Shown here: positions 33,736-44,639 of the stretch, piece by piece
Numbering within the stretch: position 1 is the stretch's first letter
Layout of the letters: each line of letters opens with the position of its first letter
DNA from: Ehrlichia ruminantium
GTDB lineage: Bacteria > Pseudomonadota > Alphaproteobacteria > Rickettsiales > Anaplasmataceae
Length of the DNA stretch: 64,000 nt
Assembly (NCBI RefSeq): GCF_009728835.1
Contig: NZ_CP033455.1
Location: forward strand, 1,005,568 to 1,069,567
Direction: 5' to 3'
Position numbers and translations under genes: made by a program
The notes under the pieces: model-generated
Told to the model about the DNA's origin: nothing
Databases searched by the model: none
The model's input: the letters and a program-made list of their open reading frames with translations, nothing else

Positions 33736-34631
33736 ATAATACATGCAGACTTAATAATAACAGATTCTATAACAAAAAAATCTTTGGTGTACTTAATTCC
33801 TTTAACTAGACTACCATCTGTGATACCTGTAGCTACAAATATTGAATCAGATTTTACCATCTCCTCTATACAATAAATTTTATCTATATCACTAATTCCA
33901 AACTTCTTTGCTCTTGCTTTTAATTGATCTGTATTAATAATAAGACGACCTTCAATATATCCTCCTGTTGACAACAATGCAGCCGCTGCAAGCACACCCT
34001 CCGGAGCACCACCAATACCAACATATAAATCATGATGTCCTTGTCCTAAAGAAACTACAGTTGAAATATCCCCATCATCTATAAGTTTTATACGTGCCCC
34101 ACATTGCCTAATATTTCTAATTAATTCTAAATGTCTTTCTCTATTCAATACTGCAACCACCAAATCACTAATGTTGCATTTTTTTATCTCTGCTAAATTA
34201 CATAAATTAGTTCTTATATCATACCGCAATGACACTACTCCCTTAGGGACATCAGATCCAACAGCAATTTTTTCCATATAAACATCAGGAGCATTTAAAA
34301 ATCCTCCCTTTTCTGTCACTGCAAGAACAGACATTGCTCCATCTTTATAATGTGCACATATAGTGGTTCCTTCAAGTGGATCAAGTGCAATATCAAGTTC
34401 AATACCACCAAGACCAACCTTTTCTCCAATATACAACATAGGAGCATTATCTCTCTCACCCTCTCCTATTACAACAGTACCACTAATATCTAAAGAATTT
34501 AACGATTTACGCATAGCATCAACTGCAACCGCATCTGCTTTTTTCTCATCACCTATACCTAAACACTTATAAGAAGCTACAGCAGCAGCTTCAGTAACTG
34601 ACAGCAACTTAAAACATAAATCTTGCATCAT
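33696..34631 (-). CDS. glpX: Fructose-1,6-bisphosphatase, class II (GlpX type)
   Basis: Dephosphorylates fructose 1,6-bisphosphate for gluconeogenesis, supplying hexose and pentose phosphates where no sugar is imported. The 311-residue protein shows the lithium-sensitive phosphatase motifs: GEGERDNAPM near residue 56 and LDPLEGTT near 82 with metal-binding acids. GIGGAPEGVLAAAAL near 205 is a GlpX hallmark. Two ATG codons open the frame (34631 and 34628). The last ten or so codons are homologous to the adjoining 190-bp repeat unit. Confidence 0.95.
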   Translation of the reverse strand: MMQDLCFKLLSVTEAAAVASYKCLGIGDEKKADAVAVDAMRKSLNSLDISGTVVIGEGERDNAPMLYIGEKVGLGGIELDIALDPLEGTTICAHYKDGAMSVLAVTEKGGFLNAPDVYMEKIAVGSDVPKGVVSLRYDIRTNLCNLAEIKKCNISDLVVAVLNRERHLELIRNIRQCGARIKLIDDGDISTVVSLGQGHHDLYVGIGGAPEGVLAAAALLSTGGYIEGRLIINTDQLKARAKKFGISDIDKIYCIEEMVKSDSIFVATGITDGSLVKGIKYTKDFFVIESVIIKSACIMRINNTIPIGSMI

Positions 34632-35089
34632 TTAACTCATACAGCATAACAACAAAAAAACTATAATATTATATAAATACCATTTATAGCAACTTATCAT
34701 AATATTTTTCACTACTATAATTATACCATTAATATCAAGCACAATTATCATATTCCAGCATCAGTTAATTAGTACCAATGTAGTATGATAAGAACCGTAA
34801 ATCTAAAAAAATAACTATTTGACATATCTAGTGATGATTAAACAAATAATTATTACTATGCTGACATAAGATATACAAATCCATCATAAACAACAACACA
34901 ACTCCTACAGCATAAATTTATAATATATTTTTATTTATTATTGGCATAAAGAAATTCCCAACTTTATCAAAACTATTAATTATTAGTTAACAAGAATTTT
35001 ACATTGCTAAACCTGTGATAGTGTACTACTATACTTGCTAAGTAAACAAGATTACAAAAAATATCAACATTGAAACTTAGTAGGTATAT
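34632..35089. other. Divergent gap between glpX and the LytM lipoprotein gene
   Basis: AT-rich DNA of about 460 bp without a recognised repeat, RNA gene or coding remnant. It must contain both promoters. Confidence 0.4.
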
Positions 35090-35713
35090 GTGACAATACG
35101 GAAAGCACTTTTAATTATATTATTATGTTTTGGTTGTACACAAAAACCAGCACCATATTTTCTAAAAGGTGAAGAATTTCATGGGAATAGGAAATTAGAA
35201 GAAGCTGATGAGTATCATCTTGTAAAGTACAAAAACCAGGAAACTAATAAATCAGAAAAAACTTCACAGGTTAATAAAACAACTAGTATAGCACCATCTA
35301 CTAAACAAGAATGTGTTTTTATTACACCTATCGAAGGAATTATTACTTCAAAATTTCTCACAGATAACCAAGATCAAAATTGTAATAAAGGAATAATTAT
35401 AAAATCAAACAGTGAGCAACAGGTAAAAGCATCAGCTGGTGGGAAAATACTATATACAGGTCATGGATTAAAACAACATGGTAATGTAGTAATAATAGAA
35501 CACAATAGAAACACAATTACTATATATTCTTATTTAAGTACTGTACATGTCAAAGTCGGAGATAGAGTCACACAAGGACAACCTATAGGATCCATCACAA
35601 CAGACGACAATACCATAACACAGGATAACATAGCTTATTTATGTTTTTCCATGCGAAAACATGGCAAATCTGTAGACCCATTATCATATATCAATTGTAA
35701 GTCATTACAATAA
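35090..35713 (+). CDS. Degenerate LytM/M23-domain envelope protein, NlpD-like
   Basis: 207 residues starting at GTG 35090; the ATG two bases earlier is out of frame. A short hydrophobic N-terminus ends in LLCFGC, a probable lipoprotein cleavage site at Cys16, though its -3 residue is atypical. After a Lys/Glu-rich linker, a LytM domain covers about residues 80-200, with KGIIIKS, AGGKILYTGHG, NVVIIEHN and VKVGDRVTQGQPIG. The zinc ligands are lost: the HxGxD motif reads NKGIII and the HxH motif reads LCF. Such domains in NlpD and EnvC activate amidases rather than cut peptidoglycan. A similar role is inferred here, which is of interest in a genus thought to keep little or no peptidoglycan. Confidence 0.8.
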   Translation: MTIRKALLIILLCFGCTQKPAPYFLKGEEFHGNRKLEEADEYHLVKYKNQETNKSEKTSQVNKTTSIAPSTKQECVFITPIEGIITSKFLTDNQDQNCNKGIIIKSNSEQQVKASAGGKILYTGHGLKQHGNVVIIEHNRNTITIYSYLSTVHVKVGDRVTQGQPIGSITTDDNTITQDNIAYLCFSMRKHGKSVDPLSYINCKSLQ

Positions 35714-35744
35714 TTTTGCCTATTCAGTATCACTAAACAGTCAA

Positions 35745-36125
35745 CTTTAAATATAAAACAATTCAAGCCACACAATCAAAATGTACAATATAGTCTTAAC
35801 TATAACATATTTTCCAAAACATAATATACAATCTATACTAACCTAAATAACTAACTGAAAACCATTAGTAATTGTACATACGTAGTAACACTTAATTCAA
35901 CATCAGATGTAAAACAATTCAAGCCATACAATCAAAATGTACAATAGAGTCTTAACTATGACATATTTTCCAAGGCATAATACACAATCTATACTAACCT
36001 AAATAACTAACTCAAAACCATTAGTAACTGTACATACGTAGTAACACTTAATTCAACATCAGATGTAAAACAATTCAAGCCATACAATCAAAATGTACAA
36101 TAGAATGGTAACTACTATTTATCTT
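35745..36125. repeat. Tandem repeat, 156 bp x about 2.4
   Basis: ATTCAAGCCA recurs at 35761, 35917 and 36073, exactly 156 bp apart. The first two full units are about 95% alike. The array follows the LytM lipoprotein gene, with the next gene on the same strand. Confidence 0.9.
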
Positions 36126-37485
36126 CCAAAACATAATCCATAATACACAAAACCCATATCAATCTATAAAATATATTAATTAATACATTAGCTTCTATAT
36201 TATAGGGTATGTTATATCAAGCAATTTTTACATTATAGATTATAGCTGATTGAAATATATTACTATTAAAATTATATATACAACTACTAAAGCAAAATAA
36301 GCACACTTTTTCACATTTAATGTTAAAACATCATTTAATTATTACACACTAAATAACCATAATATCTACTAAACAGTTTCTTCATAAAATACAAAAGCTT
36401 ATCTTTCACAAATATAAAGTAGTTTTAAACATATTACCTAACAAACTAATATAGAACATTTTTATAACCATATACAATACCCTCACTTAGTGAACAACCA
36501 AATTAAAGTGACGTATAGACTACTATACCCTTCAAGATATAGAACCATCCATTGCAGTAATTTTTTATTGATTATACTTATAAATGCGCATTAGGATATA
36601 GGTATTCCACCTCTATATAGGTCACTCTATTTATAACCGTTAATAAATACAAAATACCTGTTTATCAGCTCAACCTCTAGTTTGGATATTTACCTAATAA
36701 TTTTACGAAGACATAAATTCTGAAAGTTGAGCCTGTTATAAAATGATTACACAGAAAGTATTTTTAATAATGTACCTAACACTTAAATTACAGTTTGTCA
36801 GTTATTATCCCACATTCTAACATAAATATGTACTTATTAAATAGAATCACAGTTACCGTATACCCAGTTTAATATCAAGATTATGTAACACAATATTAAT
36901 TACCGACATTTTTTTCACTATTTTTCTATACTACTTTGATTAAATCCCAATATTTACACAATTACCTTATATTTATTACAGCGTAACTATATAAATTAAG
37001 ACTACCTGTAAAAGACCATTAAAATACTATAACATCTTTCTATAAGCTAAGTATTTTAAGTAAGTTGTTAGTTTACTCTTTAACAGCTATACCATATGCT
37101 CTAGAAATCTATAATGTCACATGAGCCAATTTAGCACGTTTCTTTGCATATATAAGGTAAATATTCAATTATATTAAAAGATACATATTAACAATATCAG
37201 ACAATTTACAGATATTTGTAATTTTAACTATAGTAGTTTTATTTTTTATATGTAAATAAAAAAACTAATTAGATTATTAATTTATATAATTAATAACCTA
37301 ACAAATCATAAAACAATATAATCTTCAAGTATATATTCTAATATGGCACAACTGATAAGATTAAAAAACATACCACAACTAAACTATCGATATACAAATC
37401 AATTACTAACTAATATTAATAGCAAGTAAGAGAAAATCAATACATTTATTGTAAATTCTTATTCATTACAAGATTAAGGTCGCAA
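36126..37485. other. 1.36-kb gap, no gene recognised
   Basis: Long AT-rich stretch upstream of the PAS_5 gene. I found no tRNA or tandem array. A 7-bp inverted match GCTCAAC / GTTGAGC spans about 36678-36753 but is too weak to call an RNA. The sequence may hold a gene decayed beyond recognition. Confidence 0.4.
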
Positions 37486-37941
37486 ATGCCAGAATATGTA
37501 TCAGAAAGAAGAGCAATAAAAATATTATTTTCTTACTGGAACGAGCTACGTGCTGATAAAGCTTTTCCTAGCATAGAAGAAATAGATCCTGAAGAGATTA
37601 CAGATATTTGGCCTTATTGTTTCATTATTGAAGTAAGAGAAAACAGTGAAGAAAAATACCATTGCACTTACATAGGTGAAGCAGCCAAAGACCTATACAA
37701 ATCAGACATTAAAGTATATGCTGAGTCTCAAAATATCAAACTATTTTTCCCACAAGTTATAGAAAATTTATTTGATTATCTAGAATCAGTATTAGAAAAT
37801 CAAGAACCAATAATAGATGAATCAGAAACTGAAGGTGCTGACGGAAACTATATTAAAATAAGAGAATGTCTACTACCTCTTGGAAATAATGGTAAAATAA
37901 CCCACATCATTGGAGTAATAGGAGGAAGAATATACTACTAA
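37486..37941 (+). CDS. PAS_5-family (formerly DUF1457) PAS-domain protein
   Basis: 151 residues, cytoplasmic, a single domain. YWNELRADKAFPSIEEIDPEEI near residues 18-40, shown here in part, matches the W-x-x-LR...P...DIDP pattern of alphaproteobacterial PAS_5 proteins. It is followed by a PAS-like core ending in LGNNGKITHIIGV. An AAGG ribosome site lies about 6 bases before the ATG. PAS domains sense small ligands or mediate contacts. No output domain is present, so it may act as a partner to other regulators, but no target can be named. Confidence 0.8.
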   Translation: MPEYVSERRAIKILFSYWNELRADKAFPSIEEIDPEEITDIWPYCFIIEVRENSEEKYHCTYIGEAAKDLYKSDIKVYAESQNIKLFFPQVIENLFDYLESVLENQEPIIDESETEGADGNYIKIRECLLPLGNNGKITHIIGVIGGRIYY

Positions 37942-38111
37942 ACCTTCGTACAAATTTGCCAACCATACATTAGAAAACACAATAGTTGATAACTATAAAT
38001 ATTAAAAAAAAATTAATTGACTATTTTGCTAATGTTGAATACCATTCTTTACCTAATGAGAGCAAGGTAGGTACTATTTATCTTAAGTTACTTTAGTACA
38101 ATAGGTTGTTT

Positions 38112-38333
38112 ATGAGGTTTTTCTTACATGATATGTCAAAAGTCAGTATATCTCTTCTTGGAATCGCGTTAGGTACATTTAGTATTACAAATAAAGCTTT
38201 TAAGAAGGGGTTATCTACGTATCTAAGAAACAACAATTTTGTTACTCATGATGATCTAGAGTCTTTGAATAACTCAATTAAAGAGATAATGTTAAAACAA
38301 GAAAAAATCGAAGAACAATTATCACAAAAATAA
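38112..38333 (+). CDS. Small conserved-looking protein upstream of bioB
   Basis: About 73 residues. The frame opens at a TTG (38106), but ATGs at 38112 and 38133 are better starts; the choice is uncertain. It has a weakly hydrophobic N-terminal stretch ([14 protein letters not shown]) and a charged C-terminal helix with coiled-coil character ([19 protein letters not shown]). The stop is only 2 bases before the bioB ATG, which implies co-transcription and perhaps translational coupling. I do not recognise the family. Confidence 0.65.
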   Translation: MRFFLHDMSKVSISLLGIALGTFSITNKAFKKGLSTYLRNNNFVTHDDLESLNNSIKEIMLKQEKIEEQLSQK

Positions 38334-38335
38334 AC

Positions 38336-39301
38336 ATGAGTATTTCAATAAGACATGACTGGCAATTACCTGAGGTATTGGAGCTTTTTAACCTTCCATT
38401 CAATGATCTAATACTGAATTCTCACTTAATACATAGGCAATTTTTCAGTAGTAATGAACTACAAGTTGCTGGTTTGTTAAACATTAAGACCGGTGGTTGC
38501 CCAGAAAATTGTAAATACTGTTCACAAAGTGCTCACTATAAGACACCACTACAAAAAGAAAATTTACTCAATATCGAAACTATAAAGGAAGCAATAAAAA
38601 AAGCCAAAGCTAGTGGAATTGACAGATTTTGTTTCGCAGCAGCTTGGCGTCAAATAAGAGATAGAGATATAGAATATATTTGTAGTATTATCAATTTAAT
38701 AAAGAGTGAAAACTTAGAAAGTTGTGCTTCACTAGGAATGGTCACTTTAAAACAAGCAAAAAAATTAAAGGACGCAGGCTTAGATTTCTATAACCATAAT
38801 ATTGATACTTCACGTGATTTTTATCATAACGTCACTACCACACGTAGTTATGACGACAGATTATCAAGTTTAAACAACATTAATGAAGCAGAAATTAATA
38901 TATGTTCTGGTGGCATTTTAGGACTTGGAGAAAGTATAGAAGACAGAGCAAAAATGTTATTAACTTTAGCAAATTTAAAAAAACATCCAAAATCTGTACC
39001 TATTAACAGGTTAGTTCCAATAAAAGGAACACCCTTTGAGAGTAATACCAAAATAGACAATATTGATTTCATCAGAACCATTGCTGTAGCTCGTATTCTA
39101 ATGCCAGAGTCATATGTACGCCTTGCCGCAGGAAGAGCAAGTATGTCAGATGAGATGCAAGCACTATGTCTATTTGCAGGAGCAAATTCTATATTTCATG
39201 GAGAAAAATTGCTTACAACTCCTAATGCAGATCGCAATGATGACAAAAATTTACTGTCAAAGCTCGGAGTAAAAACAAAACAAGCTGTTTTCTTCGACTA
39301 A
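38336..39301 (+). CDS. bioB: Biotin synthase
   Basis: Radical-SAM enzyme that inserts sulphur into dethiobiotin, the last step of biotin synthesis. In the 321-residue protein the SAM-cluster cysteines are Cys55, Cys59 and Cys62 ([12 protein letters not shown]). The C-terminal part has [10 protein letters not shown], with the arginine that binds the second iron-sulphur cluster, and [18 protein letters not shown]. Biotin synthesis is found across Ehrlichia and has been proposed to benefit tick hosts; this is family knowledge. The gene follows a small ORF with a 2-base gap and is followed by rnpB. Confidence 0.97.
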   Translation: MSISIRHDWQLPEVLELFNLPFNDLILNSHLIHRQFFSSNELQVAGLLNIKTGGCPENCKYCSQSAHYKTPLQKENLLNIETIKEAIKKAKASGIDRFCFAAAWRQIRDRDIEYICSIINLIKSENLESCASLGMVTLKQAKKLKDAGLDFYNHNIDTSRDFYHNVTTTRSYDDRLSSLNNINEAEINICSGGILGLGESIEDRAKMLLTLANLKKHPKSVPINRLVPIKGTPFESNTKIDNIDFIRTIAVARILMPESYVRLAAGRASMSDEMQALCLFAGANSIFHGEKLLTTPNADRNDDKNLLSKLGVKTKQAVFFD

Positions 39302-39346
39302 TAAATTATCTATTTACTATGCCTAATTCATCACATATAATAGCAC

Positions 39347-39690
39347 GTCAGGTAAGAAAGTAGTTGCTGTATTTCACAACAAATACAGAGGAAAGTCCGG
39401 ACTCCAAGGGAAAATGGTGACAGGTAACCCCTGTCGGAGGTAAAACTTTAGGTATAGGACTACAGAAAACAACCGCCTTATTTATATAAGGTAAGGGTGA
39501 AAAGGTGTGGTAAGAGCACACCGTACTTATGGCAACATACAGTAGCTAAGCAACCACCACCAGGAGCAAGACTAAAAAAGATATATGTGTTTTCCCTCAC
39601 AAGTATCTAGGTGAGTCGCGTGAGGTAGGTAGTGATATTTACCCCAGATGAATAACTACATAAACAGAATCCGGCTTATTTTTACCTGAC
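39347..39690 (+). ncRNA. rnpB: RNase P RNA (bacterial type A)
   Basis: Catalytic RNA that trims the 5' leader of tRNAs. The ends pair to form helix P1 (GTCAGGTAA with TTACCTGAC), which sets the limits. The universal core is present: GAGGAAAGTCCGGACTCC near 39390, CACCAGGAGCAAGA-like sequence near 39560, and the 3' AGAATCCGGCTTA near 39666. The 344-nt length is normal. It is clearly more GC-rich than its surroundings. It begins 45 bases after bioB, so it may have its own promoter or be processed from a longer transcript. Confidence 0.96.
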
Positions 39691-39879
39691 ATATATAACA
39701 ATAATACTCAACAAAATATACTTTATAGCTTTATGTGCCCACTACTAATACGATACTCACAATTTATAATATACTGTACCTTTATAACACAAACCCAACA
39801 TGTACTATCAGCTTATAAAAAACCCTAATCATTATATGATAATATCAACGTTAATTTCCCATATACTGTATAAACTATA

Positions 39880-40480
39880 AACGCTTAACCTAAATTACAA
39901 CATAAGAAAATTAAAGTTAATAAAACTTACAATTCAACATTAGAAGCTATAACATTTTGCTTATAAAGCTATATTAAGTAAAAAAAACTTTCACTACTAC
40001 ATTAATACTCAATGATAGTTAGATTCATTATTATAAATACTTAATCCAAGTTATAACATAAAAAAATAAAGCTAATGTAACGACACTTATTCAATATGAA
40101 AACCATAACATTCTGTTATAAAACTATAAAAGTACGCAAAGAACTTTCAACACTATATTACAACATAGCTCAATGATAATAATTTTTATATATCATTACC
40201 ATAAACACACTACCTAAGTCATAGACACAAACAAAATTTAAATCTAATGCAACCTACATTTATTTAATATGAGAAGCTACAATATTTCACTTGCTGTTAC
40301 ATCAAGCATCCAAATATAATCTATTATTATACATCATTACCATAAATATCTAATCAGAATCATACATATAACAAAACTTACAATTCAATATAAGAAACTA
40401 CAACACTTCGCTACAAAGCTATACTAAGTATACAAAAAACTTTCACTAGCAGATTAAAGTTCAATTACAACTTGTGACAT
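39880..40480. repeat. Decayed tandem repeat, irregular 120-175 bp units
   Basis: Motif groups such as AACATTTTGC...AAAGCTATA, CTTTCA.TA.TA and ATCATTA.CATAAA recur near 39951, 40107, 40281 and 40402. Spacing varies and many substitutions are present, unlike the clean arrays elsewhere. It reads as an old array no longer kept uniform. It lies between rnpB and the ligA relic. The spacer 39691-39879 holds nothing recognised. Confidence 0.55.
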
Positions 40481-40799
40481 ACCATTATAAGCACACTACT
40501 CAATGTTATACTCATATACACTAACTATGCATATTTCTCATTAAATAAAAAGTATTTCTCAAGTGTATTAACAGCAATGCTTAAATAACTTCATCAATTC
40601 AAGTAATTACAATTTACAGTTCCAATACTTACAACATATAATAATTAATTTATATAAAAAACACCATATTAATTACACTGGTTAGTAGTTTTTTTTATTC
40701 ATAATTAACAATCTAATACACAATTTCAAAACCACAACATACAATATTAGCAATTTCATAATAGATAGCATTTAGCTGATCAGAATATTTAAACTACAG

Positions 40800-41155
40800 C
40801 TCATCATAGTCCAATAATTTAAAATGTATTGTAACCATAGGTCCTCAGCTAGGATTTATATATTCAGAGATTGTGCTTTTTTATATTTTGAACCAGGATT
40901 GTTGCCTACAACTAGAAAGTCTGTATTTTTTGAAAGTGATAAAGAAACTTTTGCTCCAGCAGTTTCTGATTTTAATTTTGTTTCCGACGTAACATGCTTG
41001 ATAGTTCTCCGGTAAACACCATGGTCTTTCCATGAACAAGGGATAAATAGTTATTAGATTTTGTATCTAGCATTGTGAGATGTACTATTAAGTTATTTAT
41101 CATGTTTAAATTGTCAAGATTTGCTGATTTCAGGATATAACTATAATATAACTAG
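40800..41155 (-). pseudogene. ligA C-terminal (BRCT domain) pseudogene fragment
   Basis: Read on the minus strand, one frame gives [20 protein letters not shown] and, after a one-base frameshift near 40990, [20 protein letters not shown], then [20 protein letters not shown] follows where a lysine codon is expected, then ILAEDLWLQYIL. This is the BRCT domain that ends NAD-dependent DNA ligase LigA, with its typical GKTxVFTG, [10 protein letters not shown] and GSKxxKAQ motifs. The upstream ligase domains are absent. The frameshift plus the internal stop show it is dead. A functional ligA should exist elsewhere in the genome. Confidence 0.85.
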
Positions 41156-41569
41156 TTTTAAGAACTAACTGATAACAAATCTTATCATAAAATTTATAAC
41201 AACAGAAAAAAGCAATTTCAAAGAACTAAATAACTTTCCCTATAGTAATAACACAGAATACTCATATAATTCATTGATAAAACTTACTTCAATACATTCT
41301 GATATTACATCATACAATGCTTGAATACTACAAATAAAAGAAATACAGTTCACTATATCACTACAAAATATTATAAAAAATACTTCCCGTTTTAAAGAAC
41401 ATTATATTAACTACAACATATTTTAATATCACTCAATAAAACACCAACAAAATAACATATATTATACAAGTGATAATTAATAATATATATTAACAATATA
41501 ACAAATAATAATTTGAAATTACCATAAATTACTATACAGTGTAGATACATCACATAACAAAAATACATT
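41156..41569. other. AT-rich spacer upstream of purL
   Basis: Separates the ligA relic from purL, which are divergent. No further ligase sequence, repeat or RNA gene was recognised. Confidence 0.4.
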
Positions 41570-44500
41570 ATGATTATCCGGATTGGCGTAGCAGCCAAAG
41601 TATTATTAGACAACTATAGAAGTACCAGCGTTGTTGTTTATACAATAGATGTTCAAAACAATCTAGATGTTGAAACCATTAATAAAATTGGTACTCTACT
41701 TACAAATCCAATAACACAAAAGTTTTTTGCCTTTGTATACAATGATGCAGTATTAAACTATCAAGAAGTTAGCACTACAAATAACTACAATTTATTAAAT
41801 GTATTTAATGCAAATTGGTCATTAGAAAAAAGCTTTTTACCTGGAGTTACAGATAATATTGGGAATACAGCCAAATGTATAATAAAAGAGACATTAAAAT
41901 GTACCCTTAATCTAGATGTTATAACATCGCAAGTTACATTTGGTCAGGGACCAATACCTCACGCAAAAGATATACTGAAAATTTACAACCCACTTATAGA
42001 ATATTGTAAGCTATCAATTAAAAAAGAAAATGGATTTAAAGTAAACTTTTTTGGTAATAAACAGATACTAGATCTGAACAAACTATATGATGATTCTAGA
42101 ACATATAATACCATATTTATTATACCATATGTAAGACAAGAAGACCTTGCTTCCCAATGCACAACACAAAATATTTGTGCAACACCTGTAAATTTAAACA
42201 TTCAAGATCAAGACTTAATGGAAATAAGTAAATACGGTATTAATGGGAGAGGAGCACTAAATCTTTCACTAGAATCCATGAAAGCTATCCAAGCATATTT
42301 TAAAAAAATTAACAGAAATCCTTATGACATAGAATTAGAAACACTAGCACAAACTTGGTCTGAACACTGTAAACATAATATATTTTCTTCCCCTATAGAT
42401 GATATTACAGATGGGTTATATAAGTATTATATAAAACGAGCAACATATGAAATAAATTCAGAAATATGTGTATCAACATTTTCCGACAATGCAGGAGCTA
42501 TAATATTCGATGATAATTTTGTTATTGCAGACAAAGTTGAAACCCATAATAGTCCATCAGCACTTGATCCATTCGGAGGAGCAATCACTGGTATATTAGG
42601 AGTAAATAGAGATATTATTGGATTTGGTAAAGGAGCAAAACCAATATTAAATGCCTATTACTTTTGCTTCTCCGATTTAGAAAAGGAGTTATATCGGGAC
42701 AAAATGTGTACCATAAGTGTATTACCCTCTGAAACAATAATAAACGGAGTAATAAAGGGAGTCAATTCAGGTGGCAATTGCTCTGGTATTCCAACAGGAT
42801 TAGGATCCGTATACTTTGACGAGAGGTTCCAAAGCAAACCATTAGTATTTGTCGGATGTACTGGAATCATACCACGCATAATAGACAATATCCCATCACA
42901 TCTCAAGGGACCTATGGATGGAGATTACATAGTAATAGTTGGAGGTAGAACCGGACGTGATGGTATACATGGAGCAACTTTTTCATCTAATGCATTAACA
43001 GAAAACAACAGCAATAGTACTGTAGTACAAATAGGAGATCCAATAACACAAAAGAAATTGTCTGATGCCATTATCAAAGAAGCAAGAGATTTAAATTTAT
43101 ACAATGCAATTACTGATAACGGTGCTGGAGGACTATCATCTTCCATAGGTGAAATGGGAAATAACGGATTTAAGGTAGAATTAAATAAAGTACCACTAAA
43201 ACATAAAAACATGCAACCATGGGAAATATGGGTTTCAGAATCACAAGAAAGAATGACACTAGCTATCCCTCCAAGCAAATTCCCAACTTTCGAAAAAATT
43301 ATGAAAAAACATGACGTCGAAATCAGTATCATTGGCACATTCAATCATACTAAAAAAGCAGTAGTTTCATATAACGACTCTATTATTATGGATATGGACA
43401 TAGATTTCTTACATAATGGTGTCCCAAAAACCCATTTAAAAACCATACCATGGCTAAATACTATACCATCAACAACATATACAGAGCACAATAAGCCACT
43501 AGATATTGAACTAAATGAAATGATGCAAAGAATGAACATATGTAGTAAAGAATTCATCTCTGCACAATATGATCATGAAGTACAAGGTACATCTGTTATA
43601 AAACCTATACAGGGCAAAGGACGTGTAGATGCAGAAGCAATAGTTATTAGACCTATATTATCGTCAAATAGAGGAATAGTAAAATCACATGGATTAGGAT
43701 CAAGCTATGGAGAAATCAGCACATATCATATGGCTGCATGTGCCATAGACACAGCAATACGTAACTACGTTGCAATCGGAGGAAACTTTCGTCACTTAGC
43801 ACTATTAGATAATTTTTGTTGGTGCGATTCCACAAACCCACAAAGATTATGGCAATTAAAAAATGCTGCTCAAGCATGTTATGAATATGCTGTATCCTTT
43901 AATACACCGTTCATTTCTGGTAAGGATAGTATGTTTAATGATTTTAAAGGTTATAATAATAAAGGAGAATCCATTAATATTTCTGCTCCACCTTCACTAC
44001 TAATTTCAACAGTAGGGATCATAGAAAATATCTACAATGCTGTAACACTTGATGCAAAAAATCCAGGAGATTTAATATATATATTAGGGATGACTTATGA
44101 CGAACTGGGAAGGTCTGAGTACCAAAAATACAGTGGATTAGGAAATAATAATGTACCACAAGTACATGCTGAACAAGCAAAAAAATTATATACACTATAC
44201 TACAACGCCATTAATACAAATATTATAGCATCAGCAATTGCATTAAATTTAGGTGGGTTAATCATAGGTTTAACAAAATCACTAATTGGAGGAGAACTAG
44301 GAGCAAAAGTTGATATATCATTAGTACCAACACATAATATTGAAGATAATACTATAAAAGATAAAGTTATTTTATTTTCAGAATCACAAAGTAGAATCTT
44401 AGTAACAATAGCACCACATAATAAACAGAAATTTGAAAATCTTTTTAAAGATATACCACATGCAAATATAGGTATACTAACCGATACAAATATCTTAGCT

Positions 44501-44602
44501 ATCAACAATATATATACTATTAATTTAAATGAAATAAAACATAGCTATAAAAAGTTCAGTAATATGAAAATGCAAGCATACGCAGATGCAGAATATATTT
44601 AA
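41570..44602 (+). CDS. purL: Phosphoribosylformylglycinamidine synthase, synthetase subunit (long form)
   Basis: Converts FGAR to FGAM with ATP and PurQ-delivered ammonia. The 1010 residues are longer than the ~740-residue PurL that works with a separate PurS. The first ~150 residues look like a fused PurS-like domain (VVVYTIDVQNNLDVETINKI), followed by a linker and two AIRS-type halves. Landmarks are QTWSEHCKHNIF near 262, ETHNSPSALDPFGGA near 323 and GGRTGRDGIHGA near 455. Unlike the E. coli type there is no C-terminal glutaminase; purQ is at 28.4 kb. The stop codon lies within a hairpin. Confidence 0.96.
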   Translation: MIIRIGVAAKVLLDNYRSTSVVVYTIDVQNNLDVETINKIGTLLTNPITQKFFAFVYNDAVLNYQEVSTTNNYNLLNVFNANWSLEKSFLPGVTDNIGNTAKCIIKETLKCTLNLDVITSQVTFGQGPIPHAKDILKIYNPLIEYCKLSIKKENGFKVNFFGNKQILDLNKLYDDSRTYNTIFIIPYVRQEDLASQCTTQNICATPVNLNIQDQDLMEISKYGINGRGALNLSLESMKAIQAYFKKINRNPYDIELETLAQTWSEHCKHNIFSSPIDDITDGLYKYYIKRATYEINSEICVSTFSDNAGAIIFDDNFVIADKVETHNSPSALDPFGGAITGILGVNRDIIGFGKGAKPILNAYYFCFSDLEKELYRDKMCTISVLPSETIINGVIKGVNSGGNCSGIPTGLGSVYFDERFQSKPLVFVGCTGIIPRIIDNIPSHLKGPMDGDYIVIVGGRTGRDGIHGATFSSNALTENNSNSTVVQIGDPITQKKLSDAIIKEARDLNLYNAITDNGAGGLSSSIGEMGNNGFKVELNKVPLKHKNMQPWEIWVSESQERMTLAIPPSKFPTFEKIMKKHDVEISIIGTFNHTKKAVVSYNDSIIMDMDIDFLHNGVPKTHLKTIPWLNTIPSTTYTEHNKPLDIELNEMMQRMNICSKEFISAQYDHEVQGTSVIKPIQGKGRVDAEAIVIRPILSSNRGIVKSHGLGSSYGEISTYHMAACAIDTAIRNYVAIGGNFRHLALLDNFCWCDSTNPQRLWQLKNAAQACYEYAVSFNTPFISGKDSMFNDFKGYNNKGESINISAPPSLLISTVGIIENIYNAVTLDAKNPGDLIYILGMTYDELGRSEYQKYSGLGNNNVPQVHAEQAKKLYTLYYNAINTNIIASAIALNLGGLIIGLTKSLIGGELGAKVDISLVPTHNIEDNTIKDKVILFSESQSRILVTIAPHNKQKFENLFKDIPHANIGILTDTNILAINNIYTINLNEIKHSYKKFSNMKMQAYADAEYI

Positions 44603-44633
44603 GAGTAATTGGTTCTACTTTCATTACTCTTAA
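44599..44633 (+). terminator. Hairpin spanning the purL stop codon
   Basis: An 11-bp perfect stem (TTAAGAGTAAT / ATTACTCTTAA) around a 13-base loop; the TAA stop is part of the left arm. A T-run is lacking. It may end transcription or protect the mRNA. Confidence 0.55.
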
Positions 44634-44639
44634 GCTGAA

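Noticed and set aside
36126-37485. tRNA or other small RNA in the long gap
   Set aside because: I looked for the T-arm GTTC-A pattern and cloverleaf pairing and found none; the GCTCAAC/GTTGAGC match is too short.
40824-41015. 63-residue plus-strand open frame
   Set aside because: It is antisense to the ligA BRCT relic; the minus strand gives clear family motifs and the plus strand none.
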